From contig OX459096.1 in NCBI GenBank assembly GCA_949775045.1, forward strand, positions 32,855,160 through 32,919,159: a stretch of DNA of 64,000 nucleotides, written 5' to 3'. This DNA comes from Metridium senile. Lineage: Eukaryota; Cnidaria; Anthozoa; Actiniaria; Metridiidae. Each line of letters opens with the position of its first letter. Position 1 is the stretch's first letter. This document shows, in pieces, positions 45,214-57,065 of this stretch. A model generated the notes under the pieces. It saw only the letters and a program-made list of their open reading frames with translations, was not told the DNA's origin and made no database searches. The position numbers were made by a program, and so were the translations under genes.

Positions 45214-46254
45214 ATATCATATGGAGTATAAAGCGGTGAACAGAAGAGAACGTCAAGTGTTCAATTCAGGGTCTATATGACAGCAAATACACAAAACTGA
45301 AATTATTATTAAAACAAACACTAATTAAAAAATTTATTTTATTAGTTGATCATCTTTAAATAATACATAAAATCATTTCTCTATATTAACATTATAATCT
45401 TATTATGATAATTTATTTGTTATTTGTTTGTTGTTAAATTGTAAAAAATAATTTCCAAATTTTAAGAAGAATTTAAAATTCAAGTTTATAAAATACTGTA
45501 TACTAGATTCTTTAAAGTTTAATAAAAAAGATTATTGAGTTACAACTATCCTAACGATAAGCAAACGAAGAAGTAAAAGCCTATATAAAATTAGATAATA
45601 TCATTGATTGTAGAAAATGACCTCAATTTTGTTTTCTTTTTGTTCGATGATTTGTTTTCTTGACTATAATAGTCAATTGTCGTTTCGCAGGTTTAGTATA
45701 TCCTGCCTAAACTAATACAAGTATAAGCGATTGTCATTTTTTTTCTTGACATTAGCCGTTTTCAGAAGACGGACGAATCGTCTGGACGGACAAATCGTCT
45801 GGACGGACAAATCGTCTGATGCTGGACAAGTCATCTTGTGTGAAACCGGGACGAACACAATCGCTCTAGTTTCATTTTATCACCGCTATATATACTATTT
45901 GACAACAGCCACATTAGCAAAGCCTCGATTTGTTGTCAAATCCAAGCAAAGCACGAAAAAATGTTATCGCTTAACACAAAGCACATATGAATTTTCTCTG
46001 AATTGAGGCTATCCATGTGCAAAAATGCGATTTTTGTCAAATAGAACAGTGCTACATAACATGAAACTGGTCGTCTGATCTTTGTTCAATTCACATTAGA
46101 CGAGTAAATTGTCGTGATGATTTATCCTTTCTCTAGTATGAAAAGGACAAAAGATGACAAGGTCCCATCTAAAGTCACGCCAAAGCATGCACGCTACTAA
46201 ACTCTTGATAATGTTAACAAAGTTCTGTATATTTCCATTTAGAATAGGTATCTA

Positions 46255-46554
46255 TATACACCTATTTCAAAAATCGTTGTCGCAGCCGAAGGTACAGTCC
46301 ACACTCTAAAGCCTGCAAAGAATGTCGGTTACATGGACTTAATTTGTGGTTTATTACACGTTTTTTTAAATAAATATTTATATTTATATCTACCACAACA
46401 ACAACTTGTTATGATCATATAACACAAACACGTACAACCAAAATATTCTATGATTAATTTGATAAAAAGAAAAGAAATACCAACATCCTTTGCAGACTTC
46501 AGAGTGTGGACTGTGGCTTTGTTTGCGTCAACGATTTTTGAAATAGGTGCATAT
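46255..46554. mobile_element. 300-bp TIR element with CACCTATTTC ends
   Basis: TATACACCTATTTCAAAAATCG at the left pairs with CGATTTTTGAAATAGGTGCATA at the right. The inverted similarity continues through CAGTCCACACTCTAAAG / AGAGTGTGGACTG. A related fragment (AGCCTGCAAAGGATG to TGAAATAGGTGTATATAG) lies at 39428-39462. Confidence 0.65.
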
Positions 46555-46638
46555 TCAAAGATACTGGTTTCTAAAAAGCTGTTATTGGTACTAAATACCT
46601 CAAATAGCAATAACTATAAAATGGAAAACTAGCATATA

Positions 46639-46804
46639 TACACCTAATTGTAGCAATGTTGTCACAAGAACATTTATTTAGTAATTTAGTAAGAAGGAAT
46701 AAGAAAAGAAAGAGTTCAGCTTCAGTGATCTTCTTTTGTCATTTAATTAATTCCTTTCCCACTAAATTACAAAAGTCAGGACAACGTTCTTGCAATTAGG
46801 TGTA
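46639..46804. mobile_element. MITE with TACACCTAATTG ends
   Basis: TACACCTAATTGTAGCAATG at the left and AACGTTCTTGCAATTAGGTGTA at the right. The interior holds TTTTGTCATTTAATTAATTCC, shared with the larger element at 55727-55958, so the two belong to one family. Confidence 0.6.
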
Positions 46805-47583
46805 CACCTATTTCAAAAAGGTTGTTCATAGCAATAGGTCATTCCAATACTGGACGTGGATAATCAAGGGTTTGTTGTCTGCTTTCATTGACCTTAACCT
46901 ATAAATATCTAAACATCATTTGAACAATAACCTAAACTAACTAAATATCTCAACAATAACCCCTATGTCCTTCAAGGGAAAAATGATTAAGTAATGATGT
47001 GTGTAAGAAGTAGGCAACTCTCTATTGTTCTGCGGCAATAGCAACTTGCCCACATAAGAATGTTTTAGTTTTCAGACTGAAAGTATATCAGCCTATAGGT
47101 AACACATTTTAAAAATAAAATGTACAAAAGCTCTGTTTTGGAACAAAGTTTCTTTTGTACTAAAATTTATCGTCCAATCATAAGCGCTCAAAACAATAGC
47201 CAAAAGACGATTACAATTCGATATGTTCCCCACATAGAAATTTTGATATATAAAGGCTCAGGAAATCTTAGATGAAAAGGGAATCAGATATCAAATCAAA
47301 TATTTAAAAATCCGCTTAGTTTTGAGATTATGGCAGATTTTCATGTTTTAACCAATGAGATGGACGGATTAGACAATACACATTTAGCACCTTTCTGCAT
47401 TCCATTGCCGTTTGCCTGCCTCGTTCTTACACACATCATTACTTAATTTGGAAATGTTGATTATTACCCATGATTCCTTTCAGTCATGAAATAAGCTATC
47501 ACCTTAGACAACCTTTTTGGAAATAGGTATAATAAGACAGCTTTTTACAGCTAATATTGAAAACGGTTGGAGGACAAGGTTGT

Positions 47584-47905
47584 TCAAGACTGCTGGGCTG
47601 ACGCTGAGGCTTCTGGGAGTTCTTGTGCCCATATAAGGGCATTGTTCCCATTAGCATCTGGCACTGGTTGAAGGACATGACGATACACAAGTACAATATT
47701 GGCTAGCCACACCAAGAAATTCACAAAACCAAATACCTAGAGAACAAAAGGCATAATGATGGGAGAAGTCTTCAATCATCATCATCATTATTTTCATCAT
47801 CATCATTATCACCTTTATCATCATCACCTTTATCTTCATCATCATTATCATCACCTTTATCTTCATCATCATCATCATCATTATTGTCAGTGACCTTTCG
47901 TTATC

Positions 47906-47936
<31 letters not shown>

Positions 47937-50614
47937 CCTTTATCTTCATGCCACATCAACAAACTTAATTGGTCATTATGATCATAATCATCATCTTCAA
48001 ATTCTACATATTTTTGTTAAAATACATTATAAACATTGTAATAGCATGGCTTGAGGGGGATAAGTGATTAAATGTCCCCGAAAGCCGAGGGAAGTTTAGT
48101 GGAAGACTTTTACTAAACTTCCCGAGGCTGAGGGACATTTAATCACTTGTCACCTGAAAAGGCATGCTATTAGATTGTAATATTATGATTACCGTGGAAT
48201 ATAGAACTACTGTTAGGAAATATATTTTAGTTTTCATAGCATAAATTATAAACTTTTACAAAGCTGTTGATTTTCGGCATACTTAGAAGAATAGTTGACT
48301 TTGTTAAAGGAGACAATGCCGAATTATACCACCATGCATCCGTTATAGTTTGTTTGCATAATCATGCATGACATACTACAATGTAGTCAACGCATGTGCA
48401 TAGTTACTAAATGAGTCCCACAAGTGTTAGAGTAATCGTCCCTCATGAATATAATCATGAAGGATATTTAGACTAATTGTCCCTCATGACTATTCATCCA
48501 GAGAGATGTTAGACATCCATGTGGAAACAATAGATATTGAGGTAATCATGATATTATCTACTTAATTATATTTATTTGGGCATACACTTTGATAATGAAT
48601 AGAAATGCGAGAAGGGTTTTCATTTTGTAATACTTTGAATATTTCTGTCTTTCTCCATCAGCAAAAAAAATTTTGGGCTATTTTGCTGTTGTTGGCCTTT
48701 GGAGAAAGCTGACATATTCAAAGTATTAAAAAATGACGATCCTTCTCACATTTTAATTAATTATTATCTACTTACCACTGAAATAAACAGTGTGGTATAG
48801 TTGGGAAAGGAACTCACAGCTGCACAGCTTTGTTGTCCTGGTGAACAACTGCTTTGTGCCAATTTTTCAAAACTGACCAATTCTTCTATAATTTCTTTTT
48901 TCAATGTGAAAATATTGTACAACCACAGACTAGTGCTCACAACAAGAAAGAAAGCCACAATAATAGAAGAGAAGAGTTCCTGTAAAAAATAGATATATTA
49001 TATGTAATCAATATTAGGGTTGATAAATTCCAATCTAATTATATTAAGGAAATGTGTAGTATAATTCTATAAGGAGGCATATAATTCTATAAGGAGGCAT
49101 ATAATTCTATAAGGAGGCATATAATTCTATAAGGAGGCATATAATTCTATAAGGAGGCATATAATTACACAAGGAGGCATATATAATTATATAATGAGGC
49201 ATATAATTATATATGGAGGCAGCATGGTTGAGTGGTCAGAGCTTTGGTCTTGCAATCTTTGGTTTGAGTCCTGCTCTAAACACTAGTTGTATTTGTACTG
49301 ATTTCGATCAGTTCAAATTCAATTTCTCAACCATACTTGTAAATATAGCCAACTGGTTTGCCTCCTTACCAGTTGGGATTCTTATCTGAGGGCCATTATG
49401 AAAACTACTGGGTAATCGGTAATAATGTATCCACCCTCACAAAATAAAGATATTTGATAGATTTAATATGCTTGTTAAATTAATTATCATATCATGCACT
49501 ATCATAATGATTTCATAAAATAATACAATCATTGGTTCTTAGTTGAATGCAGTTGAACTTACTATATACATCACAGTTTGCCCCAGCGAATGCGTCCTGT
49601 GGACAATACATGACAACAACACCATGAATATGGCCTGTACCATCGTAACTATGGAAACAAAAACAAACAACTGGACGCAGATGCTGATTGCTATGTCAAA
49701 ACTGAATTTTGGCGGAGTGTCTTCTTCTGTGTAGACTGCCGTGGAGTTATCATAATATTTGAATGGGTACTTGACAGTGATGTTCAACCAGTTTACATTA
49801 TCTATCGTATGTAAGGTTGCTTTGTCGTTGAAGGTTACACAAAATGGAAACATAAGCAAAGGATGAACCTGTAAATGGGATAAGGATATTGACCATTATC
49901 ACTTTATGCATGTTGAGAGCATGGAACAACATGAATTAAGTTATAAATACATATAGAACAACATGAATTAAGTTATATTTACATATAGAACAACATGAAT
50001 TAAGTTACATTTACATATACTTCAAAATGCTAACTAAAATCTACTAAAATTAATTTATGTTAAATAATTCAGCAACAATAATAAATAAATCGGTGCTTAT
50101 CATACAAAACGCGTTAGAACATGCCAACTTTTAATTTGGGTATGTATAAAAACAAGCCATTTCATTTTTCTCGCTATTTCAAACCAGAAAAAATCCCAAC
50201 TATGACTGATATAAATGCATCGTTTCTTCCCATAAACTATTTGGCATTCGTTATACAATGTAAAGAACCAAAACAGTTCTTTGTAATTGCGTTGTGTTGT
50301 GATTTTAACGACGGTTGGTCAAGTACAAAACACATGCGGTTACGAAGAATTGAGCACCCGACAAAGCACTTTAATCTCCTTTGTTTTAATTACAAGACAA
50401 GAGTAACCAAGGTAGATGTAACAGTTAGTTAGAAACAAGATCACCAAGGTCTTTTGTTTATATACATGTATATCGATATAGACCGCGATACACAGATGAA
50501 TGAAATGTGCTGAATGATCTTCAATGTATTACTTACAATTTCGCAAATCTTTATCCAAAACAAGTAGCTTTTGAAGATTTTCCATCTAGATTCCCCAAGG
50601 AGTAAGAGAGCCAT
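47584..50614 (-). CDS. Synaptophysin-family (MARVEL-domain) vesicle membrane protein, complete
   Basis: Four minus-strand exons in phase 0 (50537-50614, 49563-49868, 48776-48979, 47584-47736) encode 246 residues with four predicted TM helices (about 17-38, 84-111, 130-152, 190-214). The last part, from two luminal cysteines (C173, C180) through FISVVFGFVNFLVWLANIV, matches the synaptophysin/synaptoporin signature around TM4. The first luminal loop keeps a KYPFKYY stretch comparable to EYPF in vertebrate synaptophysin, plus possible N-glycosylation sites NIT (55) and NST (67). Members are tetraspan proteins of small synaptic-like or secretory vesicles. The 32-residue C-tail lacks the Tyr/Gly/Gln-rich repeats of vertebrate synaptophysin, so a pantophysin- or synaptoporin-like role is as likely. 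The start is divergent from the 53334-54119 ORF across a duplicated intergenic region. Confidence 0.85.
47775..47945. repeat. (ATC)n-rich intronic simple repeat
   Basis: Imperfect CATCAT/TCATCACCTTTATC repeats in the last intron of the synaptophysin-family gene. The acidic or Met-rich ORFs they create are artefacts of composition. Confidence 0.85.
48041..48170. mobile_element. 130-bp hairpin MITE, ATAGCATG ends
   Basis: ATAGCATGGCTTGAGGGGG at the left and CATGCTAT at the right. The inner arms GTGATTAAATGTCC and GGACATTTAATCAC, then GAAGTTTAGT and ACTAAACTTC, form a near-perfect hairpin. Confidence 0.65.
48606..48752. mobile_element. 147-bp hairpin element
   Basis: CGAGAAGGGTTTTCATTTTG and TACTTTGAATATTTCTGTC at the left pair with GACATATTCAAAGTA and ATGACGATCCTTCTCAC at the right. 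It ends only 24 bp before the synaptophysin-family exon at 48776. Confidence 0.5.
49061..49203. repeat. 20-bp direct repeat, about seven copies, next to a SINE
   Basis: ATAATTCTATAAGGAGGCAT is repeated exactly five times, then degenerates. The last unit ends in GGAGGC, the same word with which the SINE at 49216 starts, so the array may have grown from the SINE insertion junction. Confidence 0.85.
49216..49445 (+). mobile_element. tRNA-derived SINE (family 3)
   Basis: GGCAGCATGGTTGAGTGGTC is a good A-box region and GGTTTGAGTCC a B-box-like motif about 35 bp later. The head resembles a serine/leucine-type tRNA. It runs into a non-tRNA body (CAACTGGTTTGCCTCCTTAC). It lies in an intron of the synaptophysin-family gene, antisense to it. 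Confidence 0.6.
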
Positions 50615-50711
50615 CTCAATGTTTTCTTATTCGACCAAGTTTTGATGAACTTATTCCAATGTCGGACAGGTCAGTACAGGAAGCTCGTGAGGCGCGATGC
50701 ATTACACAGTA

Positions 50712-53280
50712 ACCTACTCTTTGTGTTCTACGGGAGGGGTGGGTCAGTAGAGAGTTTGGGACAGGGGAAACATACAGAAATAAAAAAAATAAAACGGAAA
50801 TAGATAAATAAAAAAACAGCAAAATTCGCTTTATGTATTCAATTAAATTATATGTATTTAGTCCAGGACCCAGCCGTTGTACGTAAAATTCACATAATCT
50901 CGTTTTTTAGTATTTATCATTTTACGATTTGAAAATCATGGGAACGTTATGCATCAAGACAAGACAAGCACATCAACTCTGCAAAAAATCTCCTGAAGTT
51001 AGACCCGCGTTCACGACAAATCAAGATTTTTCGTTAAAGTGATGATTTTTTCGCGTTCAAATCCGCGTCGTTCTAGTGTCGATTTTTGGAACTATAATAA
51101 TGCGTCACCGATAAATTAAATTCAGTAGTGTTTTGGGCAAGAATTACAAATTAAACTGGTCATAATTAGCTTTACATCGATCGATTCTTCAGATACCAGA
51201 GAACCAAAAACTGAAAAAAAGTTAAAGTTTGTTTCGATGATCTTATAGGGAACTAGTTACCAGTCCCGCACGGACAAAAACATAATAAAAATTTTAAAGG
51301 GTTTTCGTGCTATAACTCGGAAAAGAGCGTGGTGTCACCCAATTTTTATTTTATAGTTGGATTTCCCTTATATTATCAGAACTTTTCATTCCGTGAAATA
51401 AAAATGATATGGTTTTCAAGCGCAAAATGTGGTATTTTTCACATTTTGAGTTTATTTTTGCATCAACTGATTCTCGACATGCACGTACTTTTCGCAGTAG
51501 TTTTTGTCAAAAGGATTTTCTTGAGTAAAACATGGCAAATAATATTTTTGTTAGGAAAGTGTCTTTCTTTTGCAAATGCTTGTTAAAAAGTATATGTTTA
51601 TGTTTCAAATTCCGAAAATTTTTGTCACAAAAAATGACCAAAATGGGCCCCAGTCTACCGCCCTTATCTCCGAAACGAGTATGGTGACCCATTATTTTTA
51701 TTTTAGTTTTGAACTTTACTTAGTTTGCTCGTTTTACATGAGAATCTTTCATCATTTTTTCTGAGCATTGACTGAGCTCAGTTAGGTTCAGTTAATAAGT
51801 ACTTAGTATTCAGTAAGTTATTGATTTTTGTTAATGAATTCGCAACGGCAATTACAGGGGGGAAATATGGTTAAATATAACTCGGAGAAATCAAATATCT
51901 TAGATTTAGCCAATCACTGCAGTAACTATCATGACGATGGTAGCTGCCGGCTTGTTTGATAAAAAAAGTAATTAATTAAGCTAAAGTATCAGGTTTACAG
52001 TACTTCAAATGATCATTGTGTATCAAGGAAGACACATGTACAGTTTGGCTTAACATTGAAAAAGTAAGTAAAGTCAAAGTAAAGTATGTAGTAGTCAAAG
52101 CATTCTGATTTAACCTACACTTTGTGTTCTACGGGAGGGGTGGGTCAGTAGAGAGTTTGGGACAGGGGAGACATGCAGAAATAAGAAAAATAAAACGGAA
52201 ATAGATAAATAAAAAGCAGTATGTATTTATGTATTAAATTAAATTATATGTATTTAGTTCAGGACCCAGCCGTTGTACGTAAAATTCACATAATCTCGTT
52301 TTTTAGTATTTATCATTTTACGATTTGAAAATCATGGGAACGTTATGCATTCACAAGACAAGCACATCAACTCTGCAAAAAATCTCCTGAAGTTAGACTC
52401 GCGTTGACGACAAATCAAGATTTTTCGTTAAGTGATGATTTTTTCGCGTTCAAATCCGCGTCGTTCTAGTGTCGATTTTTGGAACTATAATGCGTCACCG
52501 ATAAATTAAATTCAGTAGTGTTTTGGGCAAGAATTACAAATAATTAAACTGGTCATAATTAGCTTTACATCGATTCTACAGATACATGAGAACCAAAAAA
52601 TGTTAAAGTTTGTTTCGATGATCTTATAGGGAACTAGTTACCAGTCCCGCACGGACATAAAAAGGTTTACATAATAAAAAATTTAAAGGGTTTTCGTGCT
52701 ATAACTCGGAAAAGAGCGTGGTGTCACCCAATTTTTATTTTATATTATAGTTGGATTTTCCTTATCAGAACTTTTCATTCCGTGAAATAAAAATGATATG
52801 GTTTTCAAGCGCAAAATGTGGTATTTTATCTCCGAAACGAGTATGGTGACCCATTATTTTTATTTTAGTTTTGAACTTTATTAGTTTGCTCGTTTTACAT
52901 GAGAATCTTTCATCATTTTTTCTGAGCATTGACTGAGCTCAGTTAGGTTCAGTTAATAAGTACTTAGTATTCAGTAAGTTATTAATTTTTGTTAATGAAT
53001 TCGCAACGGCAATTACAGGGGGGAAATATGGTTAAATATAACTCGGAGAAATCAAATATCTTAGATTTAGCCAATCACTGCAGTAACTATCATGACGATG
53101 GTAGCTGCCGGCTTGTTTGATAAAAAAAGTAATTAATTAAGCTAAAGTATCAGGTTTACTGTACTTCAAATGATCATTGTGAATTTGATGCTATCAAGGA
53201 AGACACAGTTAATTTGGCTTAACATTGAAAAAGTAAGTAAAGTCAAAGTAAAGTATGTAGTAGTCAAAGCATTCTGATTT
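50712..53280. repeat. Tandem duplication of the intergenic region
   Basis: Copy A (about 50712-52111) and copy B (about 52113-53280) are direct repeats with high identity, from CTTTGTGTTCTACGGGAGGG to AGTAGTCAAAGCATTCTG. The offset is 1,401 bp at the left end and 1,169 bp at the right, because copy B lacks about 230 bp (present in A at roughly 51437-51665). Copy A begins about 100 bp upstream of the synaptophysin-family ATG; copy B ends about 50 bp upstream of the 53334 ORF. The duplication therefore spans the whole space between two divergent genes. Confidence 0.9.
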
Positions 53281-53333
53281 TAAAACGTAACTTATTTTTA
53301 GACGTCAGTAAAGATCGGAGCACATCAGAAACA

Positions 53334-54119
53334 ATGGCTTTTAGTCACTGGCAACCAAGAACCGCTTCCTATCGACGAAGAACAGCCACGGACCTGCCAA
53401 CATCTTTTTCCTTCTTACAATGGGATAACAGCAAGAAAGATAATATAGCCAAATTTTCGTATAATTTATCTTCTTGTTCGACGCCTTTGCCGAGACCACA
53501 AAGAATGCCTCAGAGAAGAGTCAGTTATTTTCCTGAGTTTGAAGACAAAAAAGAAAACCAAGAGAAAGCCAAAATGCAAACTGATCAAGGGTCCGATGAA
53601 CACCTATCCAGTGAGTTTTTTCACGAAGAAATTTACCCACCTGTTATAGAAGAGCAACACTATGAAAGAGCTATGGATCAGAATTCCAACACACTCTCTC
53701 CCATCACTGGAACATTAATCCCAGTTCATCATCACTGTGAGCAAAATCCCGAAAGCCATCAAGACCAAACCGACAGTCTAAACATGAACACAAGCCAAAG
53801 TGTTGTTAAAAACAGTTCAACATGTCCAGAGGAAAACAGCCCTAAAAATAAACAAAGCGTTGTGGGCCGCATTTGCAGACGTATTACACGATTCTCAACC
53901 ACAACTGCCGTACTTCAGCCATGTTATGGGAGAGCAGCGTCCGTATCAACTGACGACAACTTGCTACAAAGACGTAGGAGCAGCGTTCGACGCAACGAGG
54001 TTTGCTTTGATCAGTTTATAAAAGAACGAATCAAGACTCGAGTGATGATGAAACGTTTTGGCCAAGAATCCGATGAAGGAGATGGGCTGGTTACTGAAGA
54101 ACAGTATGATATCTTATGA
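53334..54119 (+). CDS. Unrecognised 261-residue protein, single open exon
   Basis: I do not recognise this protein. It is a clean 786-bp ORF in a region where other ORFs are short. The start context ACAATGG is favourable; a TTTTTAG acceptor-like site lies at about 53296-53302, so an upstream non-coding exon is possible. The protein is hydrophilic, without signal peptide or TM helix. Residues about 75-165 are rich in Glu, Gln, His and Ser. The last 90 residues are basic with Arg clusters, including RRRSSVRR, a possible PKA-type phosphorylation site, then an acidic end EQYDIL. Composition suggests a largely disordered regulatory or nuclear protein. It diverges from the synaptophysin-family gene, and decayed LINE sequence starts 77 bp after its stop, so it could be a lineage-specific gene. 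Confidence 0.55.
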   Translation: MAFSHWQPRTASYRRRTATDLPTSFSFLQWDNSKKDNIAKFSYNLSSCSTPLPRPQRMPQRRVSYFPEFEDKKENQEKAKMQTDQGSDEHLSSEFFHEEIYPPVIEEQHYERAMDQNSNTLSPITGTLIPVHHHCEQNPESHQDQTDSLNMNTSQSVVKNSSTCPEENSPKNKQSVVGRICRRITRFSTTTAVLQPCYGRAASVSTDDNLLQRRRSSVRRNEVCFDQFIKERIKTRVMMKRFGQESDEGDGLVTEEQYDIL

Positions 54120-54195
54120 ATATTTTTTTTACACAATTGATTATTGAAAATCGCGAGCTGTGTTTGGTCCAGAAATTCACGCTATTTCGCGATAG

Positions 54196-54715
54196 TGCAG
54201 CTATGAAAATAGTTGAGGTAATTCCTGTTTATAAAAATGATAACCATATAGTCTTTTTAACAATTACAGACCTATTTCTATTTTATCAGCCCTTTCCAAA
54301 TTCTATGAAAGAGCAATTTATAACAGAATAACCAATTTTATAGATATATATTCATCAGATTATTATTATATAGTCATCAATATGGATTTTGGCCTCGGAA
54401 CTCAACAAAATTAGCTTTACTCAGTACTGATCTCGTCGATCAAATCTCTTCCTCTATTGACAGCAAAGAGCTTTCCATTGGTGTCTTTTTAGATATGTCA
54501 AAAGCGTTTGGCACTGTTGACCATAAAATGTTATTGGATCAGAAAATAACAGTATCCGAGGTTTAGCCCTTGATTGCCTCAGAAATTATTTAGATAACCG
54601 CAAACAATATGTTGTATATAGATATTTATCTTCTAACCTATTAATTTTAACAATACAATGCGGAGTTCCCCAAGGTATTATTCTTGGTCCCCTTATATTT
54701 CTCCTATACTATAAT
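54196..54715 (+). pseudogene. Decayed LINE reverse transcriptase
   Basis: Across several frames one can read KIVEVIPVYKND, then PISILSALSKFYERAIYNRI, FLDMSKAFGTVDHKMLLDQ and CGVPQGIILGPLIFLLY. This is the order of reverse transcriptase motifs of jockey/CR1-type non-LTR elements. Frameshifts and stops break it, and the catalytic DD motif is not reached. Plus strand, immediately downstream of the 53334-54119 ORF. Confidence 0.75.
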
Positions 54716-55328
54716 GCAACTATGTACTAGAAACAACATTGGAAAATTCACCATTGCTTTCAAAGGTCGATCCACAACTTTGGAATTCAATTCGGAATTT
54801 TAAAGTTTCGCATTTTATTTTCATATATTTGTAAATTATATTATATCTTATATGTTATATTTATTATTTATTATTGTAAGGCGCCTTAGAACTTTAGGAT
54901 CATGTGCGCTTTATAAATACAGTATTACATTATTATCATTATTATCATTAGTATATGTCATTATATATGAAATTCTAAGTAGAGCTACTAAATTAATCCA
55001 AATTTTAGATTCTCATTTTCATCTTATTTCTCCAATCCTTTTCTTTTGAGTAAAATACTGCTATTGATTAGAAAGAAACATGTTTTATACCATCTTTTCT
55101 CTCTGTTCAAGTCCTTTGTTGTTCTCTTTTGTCATTTCAGTAAACATGCGATTTTTGCGGCAATATAAAATACTTTTTTAATATCAATGGCATATGCCTA
55201 TTTGTTTCTATTTCGATCTATTTGATCTGTCTTATCACTCATAAATATAGTTTAGACCAGAGTTTAGACTATAATACATTGTAACTATAAATTTGTAAAT
55301 TATAAACTATAACTTTATATATGTAATC

Positions 55329-55562
55329 CCCGGGGGGGGTTCTCCCTTTATCCAAGTGGTAGGGGTGATCGGCGTAACTTTTAGGGTTAAAATATTTCCT
55401 GTGCGTACCTTTTAGGGTCCATTTAGAGTTTTGGCTCAAAAATCAGTTGTAAAGGTCGTTTTTACTCTGCTTTATTTGTATCTGTGCGTACCTTTTAGGG
55501 GTCATTTTCAAAATCTCCGCCGATCACCCCTACCACTTGGACAAAGGGAGTACCCCCCCGGG
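55329..55562. mobile_element. 234-bp hAT MITE with 8-bp target-site duplication
   Basis: Flanked by identical ATGTAATC (55321-55328 and 55563-55570). Ends are inverted: CCCGGGGGGGGTTCTCCC and GGGAGTACCCCCCCGGG. They continue inward through CCAAGTGGTAGGGGTGATCG and its inverse. The interior has three CCTTTTAGGG words. An 8-bp duplication is the hallmark of hAT elements. Relatives lie at 9682-10059, 34625-34925 and 56440-56960. Confidence 0.8.
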
Positions 55563-55726
55563 ATGTAATCTCTAGTATAGTACTGATTATTGTTAATAAA
55601 GATTGATTAAATTGATTAATTGATATAAAGTGATTATTGAAAATCGCGCGCTGTAATTTGTCGAGAAATTCACCGTTTCGTTTTTAGAAATCAGAAATGA
55701 ACAGTTTTTCTTCAAAAAAGATTGGT

Positions 55727-55958
55727 TACACCTACTTGCAGTAAGGTTGTCATACAAAATTATACATTTGTTATAAAGAAAATAGAACATTTGTGATTTA
55801 GTACGATAGGAATTGATTAAAAGACAAAAGAAGATCACTCAAGCTTAACTCTCTCTTTTGTCTTTTAATTAATTCCTTTCGCACTAAATCACAAATGTTC
55901 TATTTTCTTTGTGACAAATGTTCTATTTTGTATGACAACCTTATTGCAAGTAGGTGTA
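55727..55958. mobile_element. 232-bp hairpin MITE with TACACCTACTTGCA ends
   Basis: TACACCTACTTGCAGTAAGG and TTGTCATACAAAAT at the left pair with ATTTTGTATGACAA and CCTTATTGCAAGTAGGTGTA at the right, with further pairing through AACATTTGTGATTTAGT. Same family as 46639-46804. Confidence 0.7.
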
Positions 55959-56439
55959 TGTCAAAATAGTTCTCCGTTTCTGATTGGTCTATTTCGCCCG
56001 GTTAATTTTTCATAACATGCTAAGACTTACCAAATTTGGAAGACGTACGTCAATCGTCCAATAATTGAAATAATTATTGGACGACTTACGTCAAACGCAG
56101 AAAGCGGGAAAATGGCTGCCTCCAATCCAGGACGGTTTCCCTTTCTTATAACGAGGAAGAAATAGCCGCATTATTGTAAGGAAAAGATAGCAGAACACAC
56201 AAAATCACCAAATTTAAGGTTGCGAAATATTGTTCCAACAATATTTTGAGTGAAAAAATATTGATTTAAAAAAAAAAAATTTAGTAGCAAAAGTGGACTT
56301 CGCGACTATAGTAAACGAGTACTAGTGTAATAACAACCACATTGTAACTATAGAACTCTTTTCTTTGGAGGTTGAAAAAGGCCTTTTAGCCTTGAAAATC
56401 ACTACAGATAGAGAAATCCCTTTGTCTTATATAGGTAAG

Positions 56440-56960
56440 GTGTGATCGATTTTTAAAACGAACCCTAAAAGGGGGGGGGGGGGTGCGGAGGATTTTAGGG
56501 GGGATCAGTCAATTTTCGGGAGTACTAAAGAGGGGATCAGTCGTAAACTACAGCATCAAAAGGGGGGATCACTCAAACAAACAAACAAACAAAAAAAAAC
56601 AAAAAAACTGAAAAACAGCCACGTGTACAATAAAGAACCCAAAGATTTCAGTGGCGATTTTGGCTTGTAGGAATTTTTTTTAGGCCCTTCGGCCCGTGCA
56701 GGAAATTTATTTTTAAATGGTCGGCCCCTTATCTAGGAGGGGGGGATCTCTGAAATTATCCGTAGGTAGGAGGGGGGATCACTGCAATGTATATACTGAT
56801 GAAGGGGGATCTGCTAAGCAAAGAAAAATATAACCCTCACATGCGAAATCATGTTACGTTATTGATTTGTGAGCCAGAACCCTAAAAGGCATGCACAGGA
56901 AATATGTTCAAAAAAAGGAAAGCGTCGATTACACATACAACTTGGACAGAGGGAGTTCCC
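56440..56960. repeat. Degenerate CCCTAAAAGG-type repeat with G tracts
   Basis: ACGAACCCTAAAAGGGGGG near 56460 and GGACAGAGGGAGTTCCCCCTGG near 56950 are diverged ends of the hAT MITE family at 55329-55562. The interior repeats GGGGGATCACT-type words and an AAACAAACAAAC tract. No gene is seen in 54720-58483. Confidence 0.45.
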
Positions 56961-57065
56961 CCTGGAAAATAACTCGGCCTTGTGCTTTCAAATGCTTTCT
57001 CGTGTTTAGAAAAAATTAACCTCGCTCTTGTTTTTGACTAAACTGATATAAAAAGATATAAAGTC

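Noticed and set aside
47651..47962. Asp- and Met-rich 103-codon minus-strand ORF
   Set aside because: It is translation of an ATC-type microsatellite in the last intron of the synaptophysin-family gene.
50121..50432. 103-codon plus-strand ORF inside intron 1 of the synaptophysin-family gene
   Set aside because: No recognisable domain, no splice or start support, and composition like the surrounding intron. Possible but unsupported.
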